From Companilactobacillus musae (GTDB taxonomy: Bacteria > Bacillota > Bacilli > Lactobacillales > Lactobacillaceae), in the NCBI RefSeq assembly GCF_003967595.1, contig NZ_BIFW01000012.1, positions 1-61,272 of the forward strand: a DNA stretch of 61,272 nucleotides, written 5' to 3'. Position numbers and translations under genes: made by a program. Positions 45,970 through 54,949 of the stretch are shown piece by piece (the first letter of the stretch is position 1; every line of letters starts with the position of its first letter). The notes beneath the pieces were generated by a model. The model was not told the DNA's origin and ran no database searches. It worked only from the letters and a program-made list of their open reading frames with translations.

Positions 45970-47181
45970 GAATAGCTTTTGTAGAAAATATTTTTTTAAC
46001 AATTTTAATGTTTTAAGATGCTTGGTTTGAGAACAAATTACTTTATCAATGCTCTCTAAAAGATTTACTAAATAATTTTGTTCTTTTAAGGATGGAATTT
46101 GAATATTTATTTCAGAAAATAATGGATATTTTAAATTCCAAGTATCCGAAGTTAAACCTTGAGAATTAATTCTAAATTTCCAAGTCATTTCAGGCGTTTT
46201 TATTGAATATCCCAAGAATATATTGTTCAATACATTCTTTTTTACTTTAAAAACTGTGTATGCAGGACTTACTATACCGGAATATTTAGACACCCCACTT
46301 GCTCCTTGCCACATTCTCATAGAATTGTATGCAATATCACCAATCTCTACTTTTTTATATTTTGACTTATTTTTACTAGAGTTATTTTTTCTTTCTAATG
46401 ATGAATTTTTAACAATCCCATCATTGATAGTTACTGATAATAATTCACCCTCGCTAGATTTATTGCTTATTTCTTTAGTAACTTCCTTTAACTTACGTTG
46501 TTCCCAATTATTGTTGAAATCAGTATAGCGTATTTTCGGATTAGATGCCTTATTGCTAGGAAAAATTCGTTGTATTAGTCCTTTCCTTAATTTAAGAAAA
46601 TAATCAATTTGAGATTGTTGTAGAGTAATTAGATTATCTAGATGAAAATATAATTTACCAATTAATCTTTGTTCATTAAAAGATTTAGGAATAATTATTT
46701 TAAAACTAGCATATTCTTTGGCATTTATTCCAGGTTGTCCTGATCTTTGAGAAGTAATTTTAATAAATTGTTGATATTTATCCGTTAAAGTATTTTGAAA
46801 CACAAAGTTTTTGTCAAATTCACCATTAATTTCCATCCTTATTAAAAAACCAGCAAAAAAGGCTTTACCATCAGCATTATCATACAAGTATGATTTTCCG
46901 ACACTTGCACCAGTACGTGCAAATAACAGATCATTTTCTTTTAATTGATAATCGCTTATATCTTCTAAGTTTGTATTTGGTGATGTTAAGTTTTTTTCAA
47001 CTAATTTGTGGCTGTTATCATCGATGTCGGTAATTCTAATATATTTATTTTTACCATCATATTTTTTAGAACTAACATTTAAACCGTAACTGAAGCTATT
47101 ACTAATCTTGGAAAGCGGTAGTTGTTCCCAATCATCAGTAAAGCCTTTAAATCGAACCTCAGGCACCATTTTCTTATCCAT
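45964..47181 (-). CDS. hsdS: type I restriction-modification specificity subunit HsdS (active copy)
   Basis: The 405-residue protein has two target recognition domains (about 20-180 and 225-380), each followed by a conserved helix (SQIDYFLKLRKGLIQRIF and LKLLKKYFLQKLF). The domain boundaries carry WEQLPLS and WEQRKLKEV. It sets the DNA sequence recognised by the HsdRMS complex. It overlaps hsdM by eight bases and is convergent with the recombinase. Short matches to the silent cassette lie at 46495-46507 and 47121-47131. Confidence 0.93.
   Translation of the reverse strand: MDKKMVPEVRFKGFTDDWEQLPLSKISNSFSYGLNVSSKKYDGKNKYIRITDIDDNSHKLVEKNLTSPNTNLEDISDYQLKENDLLFARTGASVGKSYLYDNADGKAFFAGFLIRMEINGEFDKNFVFQNTLTDKYQQFIKITSQRSGQPGINAKEYASFKIIIPKSFNEQRLIGKLYFHLDNLITLQQSQIDYFLKLRKGLIQRIFPSNKASNPKIRYTDFNNNWEQRKLKEVTKEISNKSSEGELLSVTINDGIVKNSSLERKNNSSKNKSKYKKVEIGDIAYNSMRMWQGASGVSKYSGIVSPAYTVFKVKKNVLNNIFLGYSIKTPEMTWKFRINSQGLTSDTWNLKYPLFSEINIQIPSLKEQNYLVNLLESIDKVICSQTKHLKTLKLLKKYFLQKLFM
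46495..46507 (-). repeat. 13-base inverted match to the silent hsdS cassette (middle of hsdS)
   Basis: TTGGGAACAACGT on the minus strand is identical to 43749-43761 on the plus strand, in the same reading frame (TGG GAA CAA CGT). It lies at the start of the second recognition domain. Confidence 0.6.
47121..47131 (-). repeat. 11-base inverted match to the silent hsdS cassette (5' end of hsdS)
   Basis: TTGGGAACAAC on the minus strand matches 43749-43759 on the plus strand in frame. Crossing over here would join the first ~20 residues of HsdS to the whole silent cassette. The result is a protein of about 403 residues, nearly the same length as the current one. Confidence 0.6.
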
Positions 47182-48823
47182 GATTATTCACCTCGTCACT
47201 CAACATAGAGATAAAATCATCAAGATCATTCTGAGTCTTTTCATCAGAAGAAGTGAGTTCTTTCATCATTGAAAGCAACTCATTTTTATTTTCCATAATT
47301 TTTTTGTTATTTTCTCGAATTTCTTTAGTAACTTCACCCAAGTCAATTTCTGGTTCAGGTTCAAAAGTATCAACATAACGTGGAATATTTAAATTGAAGT
47401 CATTTTCTTCAATTTCACTCATTGGAGCAATGTGAGCATACTTATCAACATCTTTACGTTCTTTATATGTATTAATTATCTTGTTAATGTCATCATCACG
47501 AAGAATATTTTGATTCTTACCTTTTTTAAAATTATTACTTGCGTCAATAAACATAACATCTTTATTAGTCTTATTCTTCTTCAATACCATTACTAATGTT
47601 GGTATCCCAGTTGAATAAAATAGTCCAGCTGGCAGCCCAATTACAGCGTCAATTTGATTCTTATTTAGTAGTGCTTTACGAATTTTTTCTTCTTTAGCAC
47701 CACGGAACAAAACACCATGTGGCAAAACTATTGCCATAGTACCCTCATTACCTAAATGATATAAACCATGAAGCAAGAAGGCATAATCTGCTTTAGTCTT
47801 TGGTGCTAAACCACCATATTCTTTAAAACGTGGGTCTTTCATTTTATTATCTTCATTATTCCAATGAGCTGAGTATGGGGGATTTGCTACAACCATATCA
47901 AAGCTACGAGGATGATCAATACCAGCAGAATCAACACCATCGGGCCAATCGCTTTCCAAAGTATCAGCATTACGTAAATCCATATTCATGTATGAAACAT
48001 CATGCATCATCAAATTCATACGAGCCAGGTTATAAGTGGTCGTATTCAATTCTTGTCCATAGTAAAACAAACTACGATTCTTAATTTGTTCTTGAACAGT
48101 TAGTAACAACGAACCAGAACCACAAGCAAAATCATAAACACTTGGCTTATCTTCTTTTGGATTTAAATCAATCGTCACTAACTTAGCTAAGACTTCTGAA
48201 ACTTGATGAGGTGTATAGAACTCTCCAGCCTTTTTACCAGAATTACCAGCAAATTGAGCAATTAGATATTCATAAATGTCACCTAAAATATCATGTCCAT
48301 CTTCATCTTTGTATTGAACTTCATCGACCAGATTAACGATCTCAACTAAAGCTTTTGCTCTAGCAGCGGTTGTCTGCCCTAATCGTGAATTACCTAAATT
48401 CATATCTGCAAATACACCGTGGAAATCTTGTTTGGCATTTTTATTCAAATCAACGTTATGATTAAAGCTATCTAACATATCTTGAAAGTCAGATGGTGCA
48501 ATTGAATTATCATTTACTTTATCTACAATTGTTTGCCATGTATATTGTGGAGCAATAGCGTAACCTAATGAATCAGCCAGCTCTTCTAAATAGTCATTTA
48601 AATCATTACCACTGGCTTGTTCGATATAAGCATCATTAACACTTTGTCCTTCTTCAACATCAATCAAATCATTTTGGACCATTCGTAGTTCTTGATGTTC
48701 TGACAAATAACGATAAAACATGAATCCTAAAATATAATTACGATACTCACTGGCATCCATATTACTTCTCAAACGGTTTGCCATTTCCCAAATTTGACTA
48801 GTTATTTCTTGTGCTTTACTCAT
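47174..48823 (-). CDS. hsdM: type I restriction-modification methyltransferase subunit HsdM
   Basis: The 549-residue N6-adenine methyltransferase has the SAM-binding YDFACGSGSLLL and catalytic VVANPPYSAHW. An N-terminal helical domain (EMANRLRSNMDASEYRNYIL) is typical of HsdM. It is the modification core shared by both HsdS states. It starts nine bases after hsdR. Confidence 0.96.
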   Translation of the reverse strand: MSKAQEITSQIWEMANRLRSNMDASEYRNYILGFMFYRYLSEHQELRMVQNDLIDVEEGQSVNDAYIEQASGNDLNDYLEELADSLGYAIAPQYTWQTIVDKVNDNSIAPSDFQDMLDSFNHNVDLNKNAKQDFHGVFADMNLGNSRLGQTTAARAKALVEIVNLVDEVQYKDEDGHDILGDIYEYLIAQFAGNSGKKAGEFYTPHQVSEVLAKLVTIDLNPKEDKPSVYDFACGSGSLLLTVQEQIKNRSLFYYGQELNTTTYNLARMNLMMHDVSYMNMDLRNADTLESDWPDGVDSAGIDHPRSFDMVVANPPYSAHWNNEDNKMKDPRFKEYGGLAPKTKADYAFLLHGLYHLGNEGTMAIVLPHGVLFRGAKEEKIRKALLNKNQIDAVIGLPAGLFYSTGIPTLVMVLKKNKTNKDVMFIDASNNFKKGKNQNILRDDDINKIINTYKERKDVDKYAHIAPMSEIEENDFNLNIPRYVDTFEPEPEIDLGEVTKEIRENNKKIMENKNELLSMMKELTSSDEKTQNDLDDFISMLSDEVNNHG

Positions 48824-48831
48824 AATTTCTC

Positions 48832-51800
48832 CTAATATTTATCAACCATTTGATCTGCAAATTTCTTAAAACTTCTTCTCAAGTGGGTACGGTATTTAAT
48901 TTTCGATAATTTCTTAACTTCTTCAGATTCAGCATCCATTCGATAAACAACACAAGCTTCTTTAACTATTTCATCTAAAGCCCCATCGATATTTAAATCA
49001 TCGGCATCTTTTATATGATCTGAAATCAACTTATTAATGTCTTGAGATGCTTCAATGTCAGTCAATCCCCAACTCTTTTTGTAATCGAAAATATCATTTC
49101 GTAAACGCATGTCATTATGGCCTGAAATTAATTTTTTGATTTCATTTTGTTTTACGGGATATGTATCAGAATACTTAACATTGCCATTTAAAATATCGTC
49201 AGTAAATTGATTAATCTGTTCAGCATACTTACGATTGTCGACTTTATCAGAAATTGATTTAATTTCTTTAGCTGTTTTATTAGCGTTTTCCAAATCATTG
49301 TCATGATATTGATTCATCAAGTTAGCAATTAATTCTTCCAAGTAATCATAATTTACTCGAATAGCCTTAACATGTTCCATTTGAAGATCAATTTGTGATA
49401 TATCAACACGGTGAATCCTAGCAACCTCTTTTTTCAATTGATTACTTAATGTTGTTGTCAATACTTCTTCGGTATCTGTATTCATTCCCAATTCATTCAA
49501 AAGAATATCAGGATTCTTATCATCGTATTTATCATCTTGTTTAGCCATAGCCATCAAGTGATTATATTTACGTAAAGCTGAATACATTTCTTCAATGCGA
49601 TTGTCATCTTGAGGAATTCTTGTAAAGCCATCAGAAAAATCATTCAACTGTGTAGTAACTTCTTTTAATTCTGATTTAACTTTTTCATAAGGTTTGGCAA
49701 TCACATCTACCTTACCAGGAAGTTCTATTTGAAAATTAGCCGAATCTCTATTTGCATATAATGCTAGAGCCTCTTTCATTAACTTCTCAGTTTGATGTGG
49801 CCAGCGATAGTTAACTATTCTCCCAAAGGGCTTTGTCTGCATGTCATAAACACGATTAGTTCTAGAATAGGCTTGAATCAATGCAGAACCATGCAGAGTA
49901 CGATCAACATACAGTGTATTCATCTGAGGAGCATTGAACCCAGTTAGTAGTTGATCAACAACGATTACAATATCAAAATATTTTCCATCATCAATTGTTC
50001 GATTTAATCTAGAAACTACTTGAGCGGTGTAATCTTTAACATCTTGATCGCCAAAACTTGTACCGAACTCTTCGTTATAATCAGTCATTGCTTCCCGTAA
50101 ATCTTTATTATTATCTAATTGATTGTCACTATTCGACGTAGTTTGGCTGAAAGTAATTCCCACTTTCAAACCAGAATTACGTTTTTTAAATTCACGATAA
50201 TACATCATTGCCATAGGTGTTGAAGCCTTACCGCCACCAACGTGAGTCGTTAATATGGCATTATACTTACCTTGTCTTGATCGCTTACTCCAATTTTTAA
50301 TAATGTCATCAACAACTAACTTAATATGCTTAGGATTACTATCATAAACTGATGGCTCAACCGTATCGTCCATGTCTGCATCAGTCATATTGTCGATACG
50401 TGTTTCAATATCTTCATCTGATATTCCCGGATAACGCCCCTTAAAATATTCAGGTAAATATTGGTCACGTAAAACTGAATCTGACAGAGTTGTTTCAAAA
50501 TCAACTTTGAAGCCTAAAACATTTCCGTCAGCAATAGCATCCCTAATCGTATAAGCATGAATCAAATCACCAAAAACTTCTTGAGTTGTTGGGTGTTCTT
50601 CAAAAACCGGAGTTCCTGTATAACCAATCCAAGCTGATCTTGGAAATCCATCTTTAATTCGTTTCAGCATATCTCCTGAGGTTGAACGATGAGCCTCATC
50701 AACAATGAAAACAATATTTTTATCAATGGGTTTGAAGTTACTACTTTGAACCATCGAATCCATTTTTTGAGTAGAAGTAACGATAATTCCATTACCTTTT
50801 TTGGATAATTTCTTAGATAAAACCCAACGATTAGCTGTATCAGTTACAACTCCTCCATTACTTTCATCAGTATTTTCTGGATCATAAGCTTTATATTCAT
50901 CAACAGTTTGATTAGTTAAAGCAATCCTATCAACTAAGAAAACAACTTTATCAACGTTTGGTAAACGTGAAGCTAACCAAGCAGCCTTAAATGAACTGAT
51001 TGTTTTACCCGAGCCAGTCGTATGCCAAACATAACCTATTCCTTGTTTACCAATACTAAAATCATGTTCACGTATTTTTCTAATAACACGTTGTGTGGCA
51101 TAAACTTGATATGGTCTCATGGCTTTAATCATTTGATGTTTTGGAGTTCCATCCAAAATCATATAGTTAGTAGCCATTTGGTGTGCCATTGGAATTGACA
51201 GCATATAATTGGAAAATTCTTTCCAATCAAAGACTGGTTTATTATCATCAGCTTTTTGCCAGCGAAAAGCAAAATCAGTATTAAATTTGTCTGTAGTAGT
51301 ATTTGCCATATATCTACTATCATGCGGTGTGATGGCAACCAATATTTGTAAAGTTGAAAAGATATCTGTATATTGACGTTCATCAATATATTGATGCATC
51401 TGATTTAAGGCTTCTTTAGCATCGTGTCCATCGGCCTTTTCTTCAATCTGTAAAATCGGCAGCCCATTAATTAACAGAGTTGTATCAAACCGTCTATTTT
51501 TTCGACCAGGAATAACTGCTGGTCGTTCAATTTGATTAACTATCTGATAAATTGTATCCCCGGCGCCAATATTATCCTGATCAAATATTCTAAGATATAC
51601 GTGCTTACCATTGTCCAAATCCACTTCAACTTGAGAAATTCCATTCATACCATACAAAAATTGTCCAGCTTGATATGGAGTTTCTAATTGACCAATAATG
51701 ACCTTTATTTGTTGAAATTCTGATTTAGTCAGTGGTGCGTCCAAACGATCTTGATTATGTTGCTCAACGATTTTTTTGAAATTAGACCACAAATCTTCAG

Positions 51801-51903
51801 TTGTTTTAATATTAGGAAGATAACTCCATTGTTTTGTTCCACCTAAATTAATCAAATGTCCGATTAATTCATCTTCAAAATCTAACTCATTAGTTTTTAT
51901 CAC
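48832..51903 (-). CDS. hsdR: type I restriction endonuclease subunit HsdR
   Basis: The 1023-residue protein has an N-terminal nuclease domain with LPILQIEEKADG, an E-x-K type catalytic segment. The superfamily 2 translocase follows (WHTTGSGKTISSFKAAW, VFIVDEAHRS, GYTGTPV, QAYSRTNRVY). A long C-terminal helical region binds the methyltransferase. It heads hsdR-hsdM-hsdS. The 222 bases upstream hold only an AT-rich promoter region and the mrr terminator. Confidence 0.96.
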   Translation of the reverse strand: MIKTNELDFEDELIGHLINLGGTKQWSYLPNIKTTEDLWSNFKKIVEQHNQDRLDAPLTKSEFQQIKVIIGQLETPYQAGQFLYGMNGISQVEVDLDNGKHVYLRIFDQDNIGAGDTIYQIVNQIERPAVIPGRKNRRFDTTLLINGLPILQIEEKADGHDAKEALNQMHQYIDERQYTDIFSTLQILVAITPHDSRYMANTTTDKFNTDFAFRWQKADDNKPVFDWKEFSNYMLSIPMAHQMATNYMILDGTPKHQMIKAMRPYQVYATQRVIRKIREHDFSIGKQGIGYVWHTTGSGKTISSFKAAWLASRLPNVDKVVFLVDRIALTNQTVDEYKAYDPENTDESNGGVVTDTANRWVLSKKLSKKGNGIIVTSTQKMDSMVQSSNFKPIDKNIVFIVDEAHRSTSGDMLKRIKDGFPRSAWIGYTGTPVFEEHPTTQEVFGDLIHAYTIRDAIADGNVLGFKVDFETTLSDSVLRDQYLPEYFKGRYPGISDEDIETRIDNMTDADMDDTVEPSVYDSNPKHIKLVVDDIIKNWSKRSRQGKYNAILTTHVGGGKASTPMAMMYYREFKKRNSGLKVGITFSQTTSNSDNQLDNNKDLREAMTDYNEEFGTSFGDQDVKDYTAQVVSRLNRTIDDGKYFDIVIVVDQLLTGFNAPQMNTLYVDRTLHGSALIQAYSRTNRVYDMQTKPFGRIVNYRWPHQTEKLMKEALALYANRDSANFQIELPGKVDVIAKPYEKVKSELKEVTTQLNDFSDGFTRIPQDDNRIEEMYSALRKYNHLMAMAKQDDKYDDKNPDILLNELGMNTDTEEVLTTTLSNQLKKEVARIHRVDISQIDLQMEHVKAIRVNYDYLEELIANLMNQYHDNDLENANKTAKEIKSISDKVDNRKYAEQINQFTDDILNGNVKYSDTYPVKQNEIKKLISGHNDMRLRNDIFDYKKSWGLTDIEASQDINKLISDHIKDADDLNIDGALDEIVKEACVVYRMDAESEEVKKLSKIKYRTHLRRSFKKFADQMVDKY

Positions 51904-52087
51904 AATTCGATTCCCCCTAAGCGAAATGTAAAGATTTAATTGCGATTGTAAATTTTTTACATATTCAACTTTATCTTATCAAAAATAAGCTCCTAAATTA
52001 CGAAATAACTAATTAAAATTTAATTCATTTTTGAGATTTTTAGAAAAATAATACATTCACAAAGGTATTCAGATGAATGTATACAAA

Positions 52088-52118
52088 AAAGCCAGACATT
52101 TTGCCTGACTTTTTTGTA
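52088..52118 (-). terminator. terminator of the mrr-like gene
   Basis: On the minus strand AGTCAG and CTGGCT, with one wobble pair, form the stem. A-runs and T-runs flank it, eight bases past the stop. Confidence 0.75.
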
Positions 52119-52125
52119 TAGTTAG

Positions 52126-53079
52126 TTAATCCTCAAAAAAATCCTCATCAATTTCAAATAGATCCAAATGTTTCTTAACCTGTACACCAACCTGATATTG
52201 AAGCATCAAATTAGTTAACTGAATCCCATCAATTAAAACAATTGAAAAATTCTTTGCAGTAGAAATAGCACTACTAGAAAAATGTGAAGTAGTAATAAAC
52301 ACACCACGATCAGCGTGAACCCGCGACAAAGCTCCAAAGAAACCATCAATTGCTGGTCTTTGAACGACATTATCATCCTTATATCTTTTCGCCTGAATAT
52401 AAACTGTACTTGTTCCCAATGGATCTTGATTAATTATGCCATCAATTCCACCATCATTAGTTCTCTGAGTTATTTGCGAAGAACCATTTGGACCCTTATA
52501 ACCCATTTTTATTAAAAGTCTAACCACTAAGTGTTCAAAGAAACCGGGATTAGATTCCTGTAATATTCTCAAAAGATTGGTAGCTATTTCATTATTATAA
52601 CTAGTTGTTTTTTCTGATAATTCATCTATGATGCTATTTCTTTCCTTTGAGTAGTTTTTTTCAATTTCCCCATTAGCAGCCCGTTTTTCTCGTTCTGCTA
52701 ATTCTTTCTTATGAGCCTTATAAGCCGGTAAAGAATGAACCTTTTCAACAGTTATTTCACTTGCATCTAAATCCAATAACCTTTTTCCTAAATCAGCTAT
52801 TCTATAGACACCTCTGGCAGGACGTTCCAATGCTCCACCAATAAACAAATCACTAACAGCCCATCCCACTCTACCTTCAATCAAAATATCATCAGGATAC
52901 TTATCAGAAGCCTTACTTCTCAATTTATCTGGTAAATTTAATAAATTTGCTACATCAAAATCTATTTTCTTTTTTAAAACTTCATCTTTATCACTCAAAT
53001 ACTCCAAAACGACAGGCATCAATGAATCCCAGGTCGGCAACCCACTTTTTTCGCTCAACTTTAAATCCCTATAATCCAT
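52126..53079 (-). CDS. mrr: Mrr-type restriction endonuclease
   Basis: The 317-residue protein has an N-terminal winged-helix Mrr_N domain (about 1-100) and a linker rich in charged residues. The C-terminal Mrr catalytic domain shows LLIKMGYKG, NDGGIDGII and VYIQAKRYKD (the D...QxK nuclease motif). Type IV Mrr enzymes cut methylated DNA. Being next to a type I methyltransferase that may switch specificity, it could conflict or cooperate with it. Three copies of an AT-rich word lie in its promoter region. Confidence 0.9.
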   Translation of the reverse strand: MDYRDLKLSEKSGLPTWDSLMPVVLEYLSDKDEVLKKKIDFDVANLLNLPDKLRSKASDKYPDDILIEGRVGWAVSDLFIGGALERPARGVYRIADLGKRLLDLDASEITVEKVHSLPAYKAHKKELAEREKRAANGEIEKNYSKERNSIIDELSEKTTSYNNEIATNLLRILQESNPGFFEHLVVRLLIKMGYKGPNGSSQITQRTNDGGIDGIINQDPLGTSTVYIQAKRYKDDNVVQRPAIDGFFGALSRVHADRGVFITTSHFSSSAISTAKNFSIVLIDGIQLTNLMLQYQVGVQVKKHLDLFEIDEDFFED

Positions 53080-53099
53080 ATATTACTCACCAACACATC

Positions 53100-53154
53100 T
53101 TTTTGAATTTATATATTATATTATATATAAATTCAAAAAATATATAAATTCAAA
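53100..53154 (-). promoter_or_regulatory. AT-only palindrome and repeated word upstream of mrr
   Basis: TTTTTGAATTTATATA is followed by its reverse complement (53100-53139), and the word TTTGAATTTATATA recurs once more to the right. This gives three half-sites within 60 bases of the mrr start. -35-like (TTGAAT) and -10-like (TATAAT) words fall inside. It could be an operator, or simply an AT-rich promoter. Confidence 0.5.
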
Positions 53155-53159
53155 AAAAT

Positions 53160-53200
53160 AAAAAAACTCTCCTTTCCAGGAAAGCCTTCTTTTATTTTTT
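53160..53200 (-). terminator. terminator of the DUF554 gene
   Basis: On the minus strand, GGCTTTCC and GGAAAGGAG form a short stem followed by a T-run, immediately past the stop. The stem is small. Confidence 0.6.
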
Positions 53201-53896
53201 CTAAAACAACTGCATAACCCCAATAACCACAATCGGAATCACCAAAGAAGGCAATAGATTCAACACTTTAATCTTTTTAATATTCAATAATCCCAACCCT
53301 GAAGCTAAAATCAAAATTCCTCCAACAATCGTCAATTCAGTGATCATATTGTTATTAATCGAATTCTGTAACAACATGGCAATCAAATAAATACTACCTT
53401 GCCAGCACAAAACTGCCACGGCAGCTAAAGCCATTCCAATACCAAAAGTTGATGCTAAAACAATCGAAGTAATACCATCCAACATCCCATTGGTGAACAA
53501 GAAAGTATAATCCTTATTCAAAGCTGCCTGAATTGGTCCTAAAATCGACAATGATCCAATACAGTACAACAAGACTGCCGTTGCTAATCCTTCAGCCAAA
53601 TTACTGCCACCATCAGGATTAGGTTTAGAAAATTTATTAACCAAGTTATTAAAATGTTTTTCCAAATCCAGCCACTGTCCAATCAATCCTCCAATTGCCA
53701 AACTGACAATAAACAGGACTGGATAGTGGCTTTTTGGCATATGTTGCACCACAGCATTGATACCAACCATCATTGCTACCAATCCCAAAGCCTGTGTCAG
53801 GATCTCATTATATGCTGGCTTGATTCCCTTTTTAAAATAACTACCAACAAAGCTCCCTATCAAAATCATTCCGACATTAAAAATTGTTCCTATCAT
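53201..53896 (-). CDS. DUF554 family membrane protein
   Basis: The 231-residue protein has about seven hydrophobic segments, beginning MIGTIFNVGMILIGSFVGSY, with GLVAMMVGINAVV and a LSILGPIQAAL segment, as in the DUF554 (YdfK/YqgA-like) family. Function unknown. It is terminated before mrr and is not obviously part of the restriction island. Confidence 0.85.
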   Translation of the reverse strand: MIGTIFNVGMILIGSFVGSYFKKGIKPAYNEILTQALGLVAMMVGINAVVQHMPKSHYPVLFIVSLAIGGLIGQWLDLEKHFNNLVNKFSKPNPDGGSNLAEGLATAVLLYCIGSLSILGPIQAALNKDYTFLFTNGMLDGITSIVLASTFGIGMALAAVAVLCWQGSIYLIAMLLQNSINNNMITELTIVGGILILASGLGLLNIKKIKVLNLLPSLVIPIVVIGVMQLF

Positions 53897-53955
53897 AAGA
53901 TTCCCCCTAAATAAGTTGTTAATTTTAAATTATAAACTCTCTAGTGACTGGAGGG

Positions 53956-54771
53956 TCAATCATTTTTAATAGGAATTCTTATTTCAGTTACATACTTTGA
54001 TAGATCATCGGTGATTCCATAATCGATCAATGCCGTTTCAATTGCAGGACCATTGATTTCAAAATTGTGTTTTTGACAATAAGACAGTAGTTTTTGGTAT
54101 TGATCAATTGCAACGTTGTGTGTTCCGTGAAACCTCAACCGTATATATCTTCCAGACTTTAATTTATTTGATGCTACCCCATCATCTCCAGGTTCCATAA
54201 TCAGTAACAAACCATCGTAATTATCAAAAATTCCACTGATTAATTTATCCTGAGAAAGCATCAAGGCAATTTTTCCTAAGAAAATATTCTTCTCCATCCC
54301 AAATTCTTTTCGTAGAGCTGTGATTGGAAGTTCTATATCATCATTTAAACGATAATTTTCATCTAAATAAATCACCGCCACTTCAGGAAGATTTACAATT
54401 TCAATCTTATCCAACCCACTATTAGTAGCGTCTTCAACTTGACTGATCCGGGCATCGATACGATGATCAATCTTTTCTAGTGTTTTAATCTGATTCTGAA
54501 TTTGAATCTTTTGTTCCTTTAACATTTCTTCTAATTTGACTATATCACGAGCTTCAAAAAAGTCTTTGATCATTTCAATAGGCATATCCAATGCTCGTAA
54601 ATATGAAATTACATTTAATCGTTCAAATTGTTGTGTTGAATAATAACGGTAATTTGTCCTATGGTTTACTTTTTCCGGCTTCAAAATACCCACCTCATCG
54701 TAATAACGGAGTGTGGGTATTTTTATATTAAAAAGTTTAGACAATTGTCCAATAGTGAAAAATCGATTCAT
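53956..54771 (-). CDS. MerR family regulator with GyrI-like effector domain
   Basis: The 271-residue regulator has a winged helix-turn-helix (FTIGQLSKLFNIKIPTLRYY) and coiled coil (about 75-115). The C-terminal GyrI-like domain (from about 120) carries IVNLPEVAVIYLDE and GRYIRLRFHGTH. This is the BmrR/TipA architecture that senses drugs or hydrophobic ligands. I start at ATG 54769-54771, with AGAGG eight bases upstream; the longer frame begins inside the promoter area. No transporter lies next to it. Confidence 0.85.
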   Translation of the reverse strand: MNRFFTIGQLSKLFNIKIPTLRYYDEVGILKPEKVNHRTNYRYYSTQQFERLNVISYLRALDMPIEMIKDFFEARDIVKLEEMLKEQKIQIQNQIKTLEKIDHRIDARISQVEDATNSGLDKIEIVNLPEVAVIYLDENYRLNDDIELPITALRKEFGMEKNIFLGKIALMLSQDKLISGIFDNYDGLLLIMEPGDDGVASNKLKSGRYIRLRFHGTHNVAIDQYQKLLSYCQKHNFEINGPAIETALIDYGITDDLSKYVTEIRIPIKND

Positions 54772-54949
54772 AGCTCTGTCCTCTTTATTCATATGGCTTG
54801 ATTCAATCTGTGAAAAAAAATCCATTAATAAATGAAATATTATTATAATTATTTAGGTATAAACTGAAAGCGGTTAGCTTTATACAAATTTATATATATA
54901 TTTATCAAATGTACTTAAAATACTATACAAACATTTCCAGGGGGTAGAA

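Noticed and set aside
54865-54878. Cre-like sequence TGAAAGCGGTTAGC upstream of the WxL gene
   Set aside because: The two last conserved positions (CA) are missing, so it is weaker than the cre sites at ccpA and ppsA. No promoter overlap could be shown.
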